DNA of 7,094 nt from Bacteroidia bacterium (GTDB lineage Bacteria; Bacteroidota; Bacteroidia; Flavobacteriales; Flavobacteriaceae). The notes beneath the pieces were generated by a model, which saw only the letters and a program-made list of their open reading frames with translations, was not told where the DNA came from and did not search any database. Shown here in pieces: positions 1 to 5,830 of this stretch (within the stretch, counting starts at the first letter, position 1; each line of letters starts with the position of its first letter). The translations under genes were made by a program, and so were the position numbers. Location: NCBI GenBank assembly GCA_018679315.1, contig JAHHLF010000089.1:1-7094 (forward strand), written 5' to 3'.

Positions 1-340
1 CCACATCCCTGGTCACCATTAATTCCCCAATACTAAATAGATCTTCAGGGATAGCCGGGATAATAAATCTTCGGGTAATATAGACCGATATCAAGGCAGG
101 TGTGGCAAATACGAATGCGGTTCGGAAGTCGACCAGTCCTCTTCGTATATTCTTAAAAGCGCCGATCAAGGCGGTAACACCAACTATAAAAAGGGAATAT
201 GCCGTGGAAATTACCGGATTAAGTCCAATTAAGTAAACCAATACAGGTACCGTAAGGATGGAACCGCCGCCACCAACTAAGCCAAGCACAATGCCAATTG
301 CCAGTGCTCCTACGTACCCAAAAATCTCAGATAATTCCAA
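1..340 (-). CDS. TauE/SafE-family membrane permease, N-terminal part (3' end beyond window)
   Basis: This is a polytopic inner-membrane protein of the TauE/SafE (sulfite exporter) family, which moves small anions, often sulfur-containing ones, across the cytoplasmic membrane. About 113 residues are visible. They open with MELSEIFGYVGAL, followed by a hydrophobic helix carrying the glycine-rich GLVGGGGSILTVP motif typical of the family's first repeat, then NPVISTAYSLF and a basic loop, KNIRRGLVDF. Further hydrophobic segments follow and the frame is open at the window edge. The start is inferred to be TTG at 340-338: an in-frame TAA lies at 355-353, no ATG or GTG lies between, and the protein sequence begins where the family normally begins. 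A TAnnTTTG promoter and a palindrome lie just upstream, so it is probably transcribed separately from the cytochrome block. The transported substrate cannot be read from the sequence. Confidence 0.88.
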   Translation of the reverse strand, partial: MELSEIFGYVGALAIGIVLGLVGGGGSILTVPVLVYLIGLNPVISTAYSLFIVGVTALIGAFKNIRRGLVDFRTAFVFATPALISVYITRRFIIPAIPEDLFSIGELMVTRDV

Positions 341-361
341 AAAGGCAGGTGTTTATGCCTG

Positions 362-369
362 CAAAGGTA
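362..369 (-). promoter_or_regulatory. Bacteroidota-type -7 promoter element (TACCTTTG) for the TauE/SafE gene
   Basis: On the minus strand the bases read TACCTTTG, an exact match to the Bacteroidota sigma-70 -7 consensus TAnnTTTG. It lies 21 nt before the TTG start at 340, so transcription would begin near 357 and leave a leader of roughly 15-20 nt. The matching -33 element (TTG/TTTG about 19 bp upstream) is not evident: the minus strand reads TCCGGAC around 391-385. That suggests a promoter that needs an activator, consistent with the palindrome at 392-405. Confidence 0.6.
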
Positions 370-391
370 CGATACTAAAATCCTGTCCGGA

Positions 392-405
392 GTAACCCGA
401 GTTAC
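392..405. promoter_or_regulatory. Palindromic operator candidate GTAAC-N4-GTTAC (Crp/Fnr type)
   Basis: The plus strand reads GTAAC CCGA GTTAC, with perfect 5-bp arms and a 4-bp spacer, the same geometry as FNR-type sites (TTGAT-N4-ATCAA). Its centre, 398.5, is about 41-42 nt upstream of the start point predicted from the -7 element at 362-369, which is the classical class II activator position. From memory, GTAAC-N4-GTTAC also resembles the motif assigned to some HcpR-like Crp/Fnr regulators that respond to nitrogen or sulfur stress. The regulator itself is not in the window. Confidence 0.45.
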
Positions 406-423
406 ATTAAAAATATGTCGAGG

Positions 424-549
424 CTATATCCGCTTATCCAGTCTTTGTACAAAAACATCAAATCTCAGCATGAGCTCATAAGAGCCACTATAGAACTCAA
501 TAGACTGCAACTTAAAATATTCCCAAGCATAGATCAGGCCTAAGACCAT
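424..549 (-). CDS. Possible 41-residue small protein, or remnant of a longer gene
   Basis: Starting at ATG 549 the frame encodes 41 residues beginning MVLGLIYAWEYFKLQ and ending in QRLDKRI before a TAG stop. The composition (aromatic, hydrophobic and charged residues in helix-like order) looks like protein rather than random translation. The same frame is open upstream to a TAA at 612-610 (adding residues such as KYQESILCRYPDLRA), but contains no canonical start codon there. This leaves three readings: a genuine small gene, the degraded C-terminal end of an older gene, or chance. The ATG has only a weak AAGAG just before it and lies in the loop of the inverted repeat at 539-559. No family is recognised. 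Confidence 0.25.
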   Translation of the reverse strand: MVLGLIYAWEYFKLQSIEFYSGSYELMLRFDVFVQRLDKRI

Positions 550-559
550 AGCTCTTAGG
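539..559. repeat. 7-bp perfect inverted repeat (CCTAAGA / TCTTAGG, 7-nt loop)
   Basis: The arms are 539-545 and 553-559 and the loop is 546-552. In the minus-strand transcript the loop reads GCTATGG and so contains the ATG of the possible small ORF. No run of T follows on the minus strand, so it is not a standard intrinsic terminator. It could be an RNA hairpin affecting the small ORF, or chance. Confidence 0.35.
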
Positions 560-662
560 TCCGGATACCTGCAAAGAATACTTTCCTGGTATTTCCCAAA
601 TTTTAATCCTTAGCAAGTGAAATTTTTAATATGTAAGAAGTTCTGTGATAAACTGTCGGTAA

Positions 663-1061
663 TTATTCCTTCATTGTGCGCATGTAATTCACGATCAACC
701 AGCGATCTTCATCATCAGGCATTTTCTTGGTATATTCAGGCATATCATCACGACCAAAAGTGGTCTTATAAAATAATTCCCCATCGGTCTGGGCCTGATA
801 TTCCGCAGAGGAAAAGTCGCCCAGATCGCCAGTCATTTCATCGGCCTTTGGTCCATCTCCGTAGCCTTCTTTACCATGGCAGGATTTACAGTGCTTGTTA
901 TATAAAGCTTTACCAATAGCCAGATCAACAGATGGATCAGTGGGGTTTGGCATATTGACATACTCCTGTGGAACTACCCATTCGTCTTGCACCGGAGACT
1001 TGAACGCATAAAAAATGAGCGACGCCAGGCCTAGCACTATTATAATATTTGAAGGTTTCAT
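663..1061 (-). CDS. Membrane-anchored monoheme cytochrome c
   Basis: This is a class I-like c-type cytochrome of 132 residues, an electron carrier on the periplasmic side. Residues 4-20 form an uncleaved anchor or signal helix (IIIVLGLASLIFYAF). The heme-binding CKSCH motif is at 58-62, inside the typical context ALYNKHCKSCHGKEGYGDGP. A likely axial methionine is M107 in FGRDDMPEY, and the C-terminal helix DEDRWLIVNYMRTM is the usual final helix of the fold. The start follows the upstream beta-sandwich gene's stop by 9 nt, so it is the last gene of a coupled Fe-S / NrfD / beta-sandwich / cytochrome set. It most likely accepts or delivers electrons for that membrane module. The partner (terminal oxidase or other reductase) cannot be told. 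Confidence 0.9.
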   Translation of the reverse strand: MKPSNIIIVLGLASLIFYAFKSPVQDEWVVPQEYVNMPNPTDPSVDLAIGKALYNKHCKSCHGKEGYGDGPKADEMTGDLGDFSSAEYQAQTDGELFYKTTFGRDDMPEYTKKMPDDEDRWLIVNYMRTMKE

Positions 1062-1070
1062 ATTGAGGTT

Positions 1071-1928
1071 TTAATGTTTAGCAATTTTGAATAAAATACG
1101 AATTAAATATAATATTGTCCCCCAGGTTCCCACTACCAGCAAACCAGTGAACAAAAGAATAAAAATGGGCGTTTTGCCTCTGGGGCCCCATAAAGTACGT
1201 TCATCATAGGTTGATTCATCTATTATCGGAACTCCGATTGGTGCATCCAGAGTGGCTTTTAAGGTACCATAATCGTCACTGTCTTCCAGGACCGTTTCAA
1301 TGGTCAGCCTACTGTCTACCCCCGGTATTCCTTCAGGTATAGCTACAAGGATTGTGCCAGTATCATCCGTGAGATTAATCTCATCACTGAGTACTAAAGG
1401 AGCAAACAAGCGCTGTACCTGCACTTTTACATTTTGCTCCGAAATAAGGCTGTCTGTGACAGCATCTTTAAGCACTGCCTCGATATAATAAACACTGTCA
1501 CGGGTGATCAAATATGCCTTAAGGGCTGCATCTTTGAATTGGACAGTTCTGGATGCCCTTCGCAAGGAATCGGTACCCATGAAACTAACACCTAAGGAAT
1601 AGGTATGTAGAGAATCGGCCTTAAGAGCATTTAAATCAAGTGCAAATACACCTTCTCCTTTCTGATCTGTGGTCAGCTTCCCCAGCTCAATTTCTTCACC
1701 GTCAATTTCATTAATGACAAGAAGCTCTACTCCTGAAATAGCTACAGTTTGCTTATTGATCCGCGCCGATGCCTTTATATCGAGGTAAGATCTGGCATCC
1801 ATTTGCTTTATATAGTCGGCCTTCAGCCGAACCCGGTGTTTTTCCTGAGATTGCCCTGCAAGGGAAGGCATGCCCGCAAAGAACAGGGCCATCGCTAGAG
1901 TACTTATAATGTGTCGCCTTAGAATCAT
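1071..1928 (-). CDS. Signal-peptide beta-sandwich protein with C-terminal membrane helix (unknown family)
   Basis: This is a 285-residue protein not assigned to a named family. Residues 1-25 look like a Sec signal peptide (hydrophobic stretch STLAMALFFAG, cleavage near LAGQS). Residues about 30-235 are rich in alternating hydrophobic and polar residues and read like two tandem Ig-like or transthyretin-like beta domains: roughly 30-133 with LTTDQKGEGVFALDL, and 137-230 with LTDDTGTILVAIP, both having a turn-plus-glycine hairpin at a similar place. Residues 254-280 form one transmembrane helix, leaving a short basic tail (KIAKH) inside. The bulk should therefore face the periplasm. The ATG overlaps the stop of the NrfD-like gene by 4 nt (ATGA), implying translational coupling and a shared complex. 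There is no heme or Cys motif, so a structural or docking subunit is more likely than an electron carrier. Confidence 0.8.
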   Translation of the reverse strand: MILRRHIISTLAMALFFAGMPSLAGQSQEKHRVRLKADYIKQMDARSYLDIKASARINKQTVAISGVELLVINEIDGEEIELGKLTTDQKGEGVFALDLNALKADSLHTYSLGVSFMGTDSLRRASRTVQFKDAALKAYLITRDSVYYIEAVLKDAVTDSLISEQNVKVQVQRLFAPLVLSDEINLTDDTGTILVAIPEGIPGVDSRLTIETVLEDSDDYGTLKATLDAPIGVPIIDESTYDERTLWGPRGKTPIFILLFTGLLVVGTWGTILYLIRILFKIAKH

Positions 1929-3238
1929 ACCTCTGCAGTTTTTAATTTGTCATCCTTCTGTTCGTCTGCAGTGCGTTGAATTGGAATTACCGGAAGATGC
2001 CGGACCAGAAAAGTAATGATGAGAAGTGCCATCGCCAGGGTGGCACCGGTTATTAACCATTCGTGCAGACTTGGAAAATACGTGCGCCACGATTCCGGCA
2101 CCCCTTGTATTGGCAAAAAAGGATGTAAAAGTGTTGGTGTAACAATTATATAACGTTTCCACCAGGATCCCAATACAACGAGTAAGCTCAAAACAAACAT
2201 GGTCTTTGGCTTTCTTCCAGCCTTAAATAACAGGATCAGCGCAGGAATTATCAACCCCACAATAGTCACAAGCCAAAAAGGGAATGCATAGTCACCTGAG
2301 AATAAGGTTTCCAGGTGTATAGATTCTGCTTTCTTTGAAGTGAAGGCGGGGATCAGGTATTCATTGATATTAAAATAGATGTATATAAAACAGGCTAAAG
2401 CCAGGAATTTGCCCATTTTGTCAAAATGATATTCCGTAATATAATGCTCAAGCCGTTTTACCTTTCTTACAACATAGATAACTGCAACAAGAGACCCTAC
2501 TCCTGCCACAAAGGCTCCTGAAATAAAGTAAGGAGCAAAATTGGTGCTATCCCAGCCAACTCGATACGTAGTAGAAAACAACCATGCATCTACAGTTTGG
2601 AGCAAGAGTCCTACCGGGATTATCAAAATACAGATGATATGGATAGCGCGTGATTGCAGCTTTTTTTGAATAGTACTTCCTGACCAATTTAATGACAGGC
2701 GACCATATATTTTACTCAATTTTGGCTTCGTTTTTTTAAAGTGATTTTTGAGGATTGCCAGGTCAGGTAATAAGGGGAAATACAAGAGCAACAAACTAAT
2801 GACAATATAAGTGGGAATAATAATTACGTCCCATGTAATAGGTGATTGCAATCGTGCATGAACAAAAAGATTTAAGAGCCGGTCAGGCCTTGCCATATCT
2901 ATCATGATCGTAATTCCAGCCATGATAATCGACGCAACAGCTATAATTTCAGCAATTCGAACAAAGGGTGTACGCCATGAATTCTTGGTCAGCCGAAGAA
3001 TGGCTACCGTTACGGAGCCTACAAAACTTGTAGCTACAAAAAATACAAAGTTGGAAATGTAAATTCCCCACAAAGCATAATCGCGCATATTAGTCACCTG
3101 CTGGCCTTGTATCAACTGATCGATATAGGCTATGATACCAGCAACAATTACTGCGACCAATAGGACCGTCCATATTTTACCGCGCAGGCTAAATTTTTTA
3201 GGCCCGAGATCTTTTACCAGAGTTTCTATAGCTGCCAT
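1925..3238 (-). CDS. NrfD/PsrC-like quinone-interacting membrane subunit
   Basis: This is an integral membrane protein of 437 residues, the size of PsrC/NrfD/ActC proteins, which exchange electrons or protons between the quinone pool and a periplasmic Fe-S subunit. About ten hydrophobic segments are visible, near residues 22-42, 55-82, 95-115, 137-157, 198-217, 234-258, 277-297, 319-339, 346-366 and 394-414. Family-like features include MARPDR at 115-120 (the usual GRPxR-type loop), QTVDAWLFSTTYRVGWDST at 214-232, FNINEYLIP at 289-297 and SWWKRYIIVTP at 358-368. The sequence style is closer to the ActC/HmeB-like branch than to the short NrfD of nitrite reductases. Its ATG overlaps the Fe-S gene's stop by one base (TAATG) and its own stop overlaps the next start by four, as expected for subunits made in fixed ratio. 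The direction of electron flow is not determined. Confidence 0.88.
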   Translation of the reverse strand: MAAIETLVKDLGPKKFSLRGKIWTVLLVAVIVAGIIAYIDQLIQGQQVTNMRDYALWGIYISNFVFFVATSFVGSVTVAILRLTKNSWRTPFVRIAEIIAVASIIMAGITIMIDMARPDRLLNLFVHARLQSPITWDVIIIPTYIVISLLLLYFPLLPDLAILKNHFKKTKPKLSKIYGRLSLNWSGSTIQKKLQSRAIHIICILIIPVGLLLQTVDAWLFSTTYRVGWDSTNFAPYFISGAFVAGVGSLVAVIYVVRKVKRLEHYITEYHFDKMGKFLALACFIYIYFNINEYLIPAFTSKKAESIHLETLFSGDYAFPFWLVTIVGLIIPALILLFKAGRKPKTMFVLSLLVVLGSWWKRYIIVTPTLLHPFLPIQGVPESWRTYFPSLHEWLITGATLAMALLIITFLVRHLPVIPIQRTADEQKDDKLKTAEV

Positions 3239-4209
3239 TATTCTTCAGGTGATTCTACAGATTGAAATTCATTGTAAAATTCCAACCCCTCTTCAAATTC
3301 AACTAGCCTGTCTGTTGGAGGCAGGTAGTATACGTTAGGTTCAGTTCCCAGGCCTTCCATCATTCTATAACCGGACTTATCCTTCAAAAGCTGGCTAAAG
3401 CGCAACGTCTCTTCTCCATTAGTCACAGTGTCTTCATATTTATCTCCAAAATAGAATACCCCATTAGGACAGGCCGTTACACAATGAGGCAGTTCATTTT
3501 TGACGATCTGGTGAGGACAAAAATCACATTTGTCTACCGTGCCTATTTGACTTGGCATTCCACCGTGTTCCGGAGAAGGATGGTGGTTGATCATATCCAT
3601 ATTCAGTGTGAATTCCTGCTTGGGTTCACTCCAGTTAAATACTCGGGTAGAATATGGGCAGGCAGCCATACAAAAGCGACAACCTATGCATCGATCGTTA
3701 TCTATAAGAACCAGGCCATCTCGTCTTTTAAAAGTGGCGTCTACAGGACAAACGGTAACACAGGCCGGCTTATCGCAGTGCATGCACATACTGGGTAACC
3801 AGTAAGGTGCAGTATCCTTGGTTTCCTGCATCTCATAGACTTTCAGCCAGGCATTTTCCCCGGTTATATAGTGATGCTTATTGCAGGATTGTTGGCATTT
3901 CAGTGCATTCTTACATTTTGCCAGGTCTACCACCATGACAAACTTTCGGTTAGGCATTCCTTCTCTCACATTATAAGCTACCTCATCAGTATGCGCGGAG
4001 GGCATGGCCTGAACCTCAGTGGAATCTATTTGAATCAAAGTGCCATCGGTAGTCATTAATTCTACCATATCTCCTGAACCTTCCGAACTATTGGCATTTA
4101 TTTTGGAAGCCACCTTTACAAGCCCGAGACTGCCCAGGGCGGTCAACAGAGTAGCTTTGACCCCTTTGTTTAGAAATATACGTCTCGACTTATGGCTATT
4201 ATTCTTCAT
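3238..4209 (-). CDS. Tat-exported ferredoxin-like Fe-S subunit (PsrB/NrfC/DmsB type) with 15 cluster cysteines
   Basis: This periplasmic Fe-S electron-transfer subunit has 323 residues. The N-terminus carries a twin-arginine motif, SRRIFLNKG (8-16), followed by a hydrophobic stretch to about 35. Residues 48-62 hold a VELMTTDGTLIQI segment resembling one in the preceding small protein. The cluster cysteines fall in four groups: C99/C105/C109; C142/C145/C150/C154; C174/C177/C180/C184; C228/C231/C243/C247. The usual four-cluster family has 16. Here the second position of group I is Ala102 (CKNALKC), so by the family's pairing one site (C99, C105, C247) has only three cysteines and may be a [3Fe-4S] cluster. 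It lies 20 nt after the small Tat protein and overlaps the NrfD-like gene, its presumed membrane partner. No molybdopterin subunit is in the window. Confidence 0.9.
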   Translation of the reverse strand: MKNNSHKSRRIFLNKGVKATLLTALGSLGLVKVASKINANSSEGSGDMVELMTTDGTLIQIDSTEVQAMPSAHTDEVAYNVREGMPNRKFVMVVDLAKCKNALKCQQSCNKHHYITGENAWLKVYEMQETKDTAPYWLPSMCMHCDKPACVTVCPVDATFKRRDGLVLIDNDRCIGCRFCMAACPYSTRVFNWSEPKQEFTLNMDMINHHPSPEHGGMPSQIGTVDKCDFCPHQIVKNELPHCVTACPNGVFYFGDKYEDTVTNGEETLRFSQLLKDKSGYRMMEGLGTEPNVYYLPPTDRLVEFEEGLEFYNEFQSVESPEE

Positions 4210-4229
4210 GTTTTAAACTCGTCGGCGAT

Positions 4230-4493
4230 CTATTTTTTCATGCCCAACCAGTGTAGCAGGGATGTATTCGACATCTTTTTATCAACCACTTTGGCTTTGT
4301 TCAGGCTACTTTTCTTTACCCGAACAGTAGTACCGTCTGGTTTTAACAAGGTTTCGTAGAGATCTTCTCTCTCTTCTGTTTTATGCTCTTTCTGCCGACT
4401 ATGGCCAAGGAAGGGAATCAATAATGAACTCCCTAGCAATGGCAATATCTTCCTTCGGGGAACTCCTTTCTGTTTGTCTTGTGACTCTGCCAT
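4230..4493 (-). CDS. Small Tat-type protein (87 aa) related to the N-terminal segment of the Fe-S subunit
   Basis: This small protein has no named family. Residues 12-30 (PRRKILPLLGSSLLIPFLG) look like a twin-arginine signal: RR followed by a hydrophobic stretch, preceded by a polar basic leader. A charged linker then leads to residues 47-59, ETLLKPDGTTVRV, which align with VELMTTDGTLIQI in the next gene's product (49-61). The C-terminus is basic (SLLHWLGMKK) and there are no cysteines, so it is not itself a cofactor carrier. It sits 32 nt after the barrel gene and 20 nt before the Fe-S gene. Possible roles are an assembly factor, a small accessory subunit or a Tat co-export partner; none is shown by sequence. 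The coding call is supported by the Tat pattern, the tight spacing and the lack of any better gene here. Confidence 0.72.
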   Translation of the reverse strand: MAESQDKQKGVPRRKILPLLGSSLLIPFLGHSRQKEHKTEEREDLYETLLKPDGTTVRVKKSSLNKAKVVDKKMSNTSLLHWLGMKK

Positions 4494-4525
4494 TTAAATA
4501 CAATATTGCTGGTTCTGTAAAATGC

Positions 4526-5368
4526 TCAGAAATTATAGAGCCTCGTAATAGTAAATCCTATGAGGAAATCGCCTTCAAAGAAATCATTGTCATTGAACAT
4601 ATAATTCTTTTGTGGTACGATCCCATTATAATTGGACATATAAATCTGAAATGCGTGTGCTGAGGTTGCAAATTCAAAACCAATGCTTAGGCCTGGATGC
4701 GGATTGTCTTGTAAAAATTCTGTAATGGGTTGGCTGTAATCAAACATTACTGCGGTTTGGGAACTAATCTTGTATCTGCCTCCAAATGCAATGGCCACCA
4801 TATCATTACGCATGGTATTTTCCACGACATTATAATGCGAAATACTTGGTGCGAGCTGCAAGGATAAATTAGGATTAAAACGCCTGGCAATAATCAGTTG
4901 ATGGAAATTAGAATACCTGTCTTCCAAATGACGGAAGTTTTCTTTAGGGCGCGCATCTACTGTAAAATTGCCATAATAGGCCACACTAACAGGAATTTTA
5001 TCTGAACGGGTTTGTTTGAGAACACCAAGTTTCAAATTAAAATCCTGAAGACGATCAAACTTAGTGGTGCCAAATCCAACAGTTATTCTTTCATGTATAG
5101 CATAGGACACCCCAATTCGAATATTAGACGGTGCCCAGAAACCTACTAGATCATTGGTCCCTCCATTTATTAAACCAAATCTGTGGCTAATTACGGCCTC
5201 TAATGTATTTTTATTGAATAACACGTTAGTGGGGTTATCAATAATAAAAGAGCTCTCAAAAGCCGGGCGGGAGGGTTTGTCTTCAATTGTGTCTTTCTCA
5301 ATTTCCTGCGCTATAACCAGCAACGGTAATAGGGAAACTGCTATAAGTAATTGTATTGCGTATTTCAT
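4526..5368 (-). CDS. DUF5777-like outer-membrane beta-barrel protein
   Basis: This 280-residue protein has a Sec signal peptide (MKYAIQLLIAVSLLPLLVIA, cleavage near A20-Q21). The mature part starts with a conserved-looking block, FESSFIIDNPTNVLFNKNTLE (38-58 region) and SHRFGLINGGTNDLVGFWAPS (61-81 region), which I recognise as the pattern of the Bacteroidota DUF5777 family. The remainder is a series of amphipathic strands with aromatic girdles (for example IRIGVSYA, ITVGFGTT, VSVAYYGN, HQLIIARRF, LSLQLAPSI, AIAFGGRYK, AVMFDYS, LSIGFEFA, AFQIYMSN), and the protein ends in phenylalanine, the usual terminal residue of outer-membrane proteins. It lies 17 nt after the lipoprotein cytochrome gene. 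The function of DUF5777 is unknown; the context suggests a role tied to the electron-transfer proteins, such as an outer-membrane pore or anchoring partner. Confidence 0.85.
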   Translation of the reverse strand: MKYAIQLLIAVSLLPLLVIAQEIEKDTIEDKPSRPAFESSFIIDNPTNVLFNKNTLEAVISHRFGLINGGTNDLVGFWAPSNIRIGVSYAIHERITVGFGTTKFDRLQDFNLKLGVLKQTRSDKIPVSVAYYGNFTVDARPKENFRHLEDRYSNFHQLIIARRFNPNLSLQLAPSISHYNVVENTMRNDMVAIAFGGRYKISSQTAVMFDYSQPITEFLQDNPHPGLSIGFEFATSAHAFQIYMSNYNGIVPQKNYMFNDNDFFEGDFLIGFTITRLYNF

Positions 5369-5385
5369 GTTTCTAGTGTTGATGG

Positions 5386-5772
5386 TTAATTGTCTTTTGC
5401 TCCTTGATCAATCCAGTTTTTCACCAAATTGATTTTAGAATCGGGCCATTTTGAACCAGGAGGCATTAAGGATACCCCATCAATTCCTAAAAGAGACTTG
5501 TATAAAATACTTGCTTCAGCATCGCCGGGTACAACGTATCCGTTTAAAAGATCTTCGTAGGAAACATTATCACGTAAATCAGGTGGCTCATCTCCCTTAT
5601 GACATCCAACACATTGGCTCCATAACGGTATGATATCTCCCTGGTATGATACTTCAATTATATCATCGTTATCATCAATTGATTCCAATTCCTCGGGAAA
5701 TGCATCATAATAACAGGAGTTCATACCCAGGAATAAACCTAAAATGAATGAAACTTGAACGAATTTTTTCAT
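5386..5772 (-). CDS. Lipoprotein monoheme cytochrome c
   Basis: This is a 128-residue cytochrome anchored by lipid. The signal peptide ends in a lipobox, LGMNSC, with the lipidated Cys at 20. An acidic linker follows (EELESIDDNDDIIE, 27-40). The heme motif CVGCH is at 54-58 within IIPLWSQCVGCHKGDEPPDL, and a likely axial Met is M103 in SLMPPGSKWP. The Met-Pro-Pro-Gly loop and the short final helix KINLVKNWIDQGA are typical of the small 'planctomycete-type' cytochrome c domain found in many Bacteroidota lipoproteins. In this phylum such lipoproteins usually reside in the outer membrane, facing the periplasm or the cell surface. It is 58 nt downstream of the EB_dh-like gene with a hairpin in between, and 17 nt upstream of the barrel gene, suggesting that it works with one or both. 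Confidence 0.9.
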   Translation of the reverse strand: MKKFVQVSFILGLFLGMNSCYYDAFPEELESIDDNDDIIEVSYQGDIIPLWSQCVGCHKGDEPPDLRDNVSYEDLLNGYVVPGDAEASILYKSLLGIDGVSLMPPGSKWPDSKINLVKNWIDQGAKDN

Positions 5773-5787
5773 AATTCATGTATTAAA

Positions 5788-5820
5788 GTAAAAGTGCAGA
5801 AAAAACATCTGCACTTTTAC
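5788..5820 (-). terminator. 13-bp perfect hairpin between the EB_dh-like and cytochrome genes (terminator-like)
   Basis: On the minus strand the arms read GTAAAAGTGCAGA and TCTGCACTTTTAC, a perfect 13-bp stem with a 7-nt loop (TGTTTTT). The core GTGCAG/CTGCAC is flanked by paired A4 and T4 tracts, the common shape of bidirectional AT-framed terminators, and TTTAAT follows. It starts 11 nt after the EB_dh-like stop codon at 5831 and ends 15 nt before the cytochrome start at 5772. No TAnnTTTG promoter is seen between hairpin and start, so partial termination or mRNA processing that sets the ratio of the two gene products is as likely as full termination. Confidence 0.65.
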
Positions 5821-5830
5821 AAAATAGCCT

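Larger units (their letters stand above)
341..662. other. 322-base region without a certain gene, between the cytochrome block and the TauE/SafE gene
   Basis: This spacer separates the last gene of the redox block from the TauE/SafE gene. Its left part holds the TACCTTTG element and the GTAAC palindrome. The middle holds a coding-like minus-strand frame (609-424) and a 7-bp inverted repeat (539-559). No tRNA, no recognised riboswitch, no direct repeats and no convincing U-tailed terminator for the upstream block were seen. Confidence 0.6.

Noticed and set aside
444..479. Short palindromes TTTGTACAAA (444-453) and ATGAGCTCAT (470-479)
   Set aside because: They are 10-bp self-complementary words without spacing to any promoter element, within the coding-like frame, and easily due to chance.
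341..662. tRNA, riboswitch, CRISPR or insertion-sequence remnant in the spacer
   Set aside because: No cloverleaf, no repeated units, no terminal repeats and no transposase-like residues were seen.
617..919. Plus-strand open frame of 100 codons
   Set aside because: It lies antisense to the cytochrome c gene (663-1061), whose CXXCH and axial Met motifs are clear. The plus-strand product has no recognisable features.
1950..2162. Minus-strand 70-codon frame inside the NrfD-like gene
   Set aside because: It overlaps the last membrane segments of the NrfD-like protein in another frame, and its residues show no motif.
3484..3805. Two overlapping plus-strand open frames
   Set aside because: Both are antisense shadows of the Fe-S subunit, created by its cysteine-rich codon pattern.
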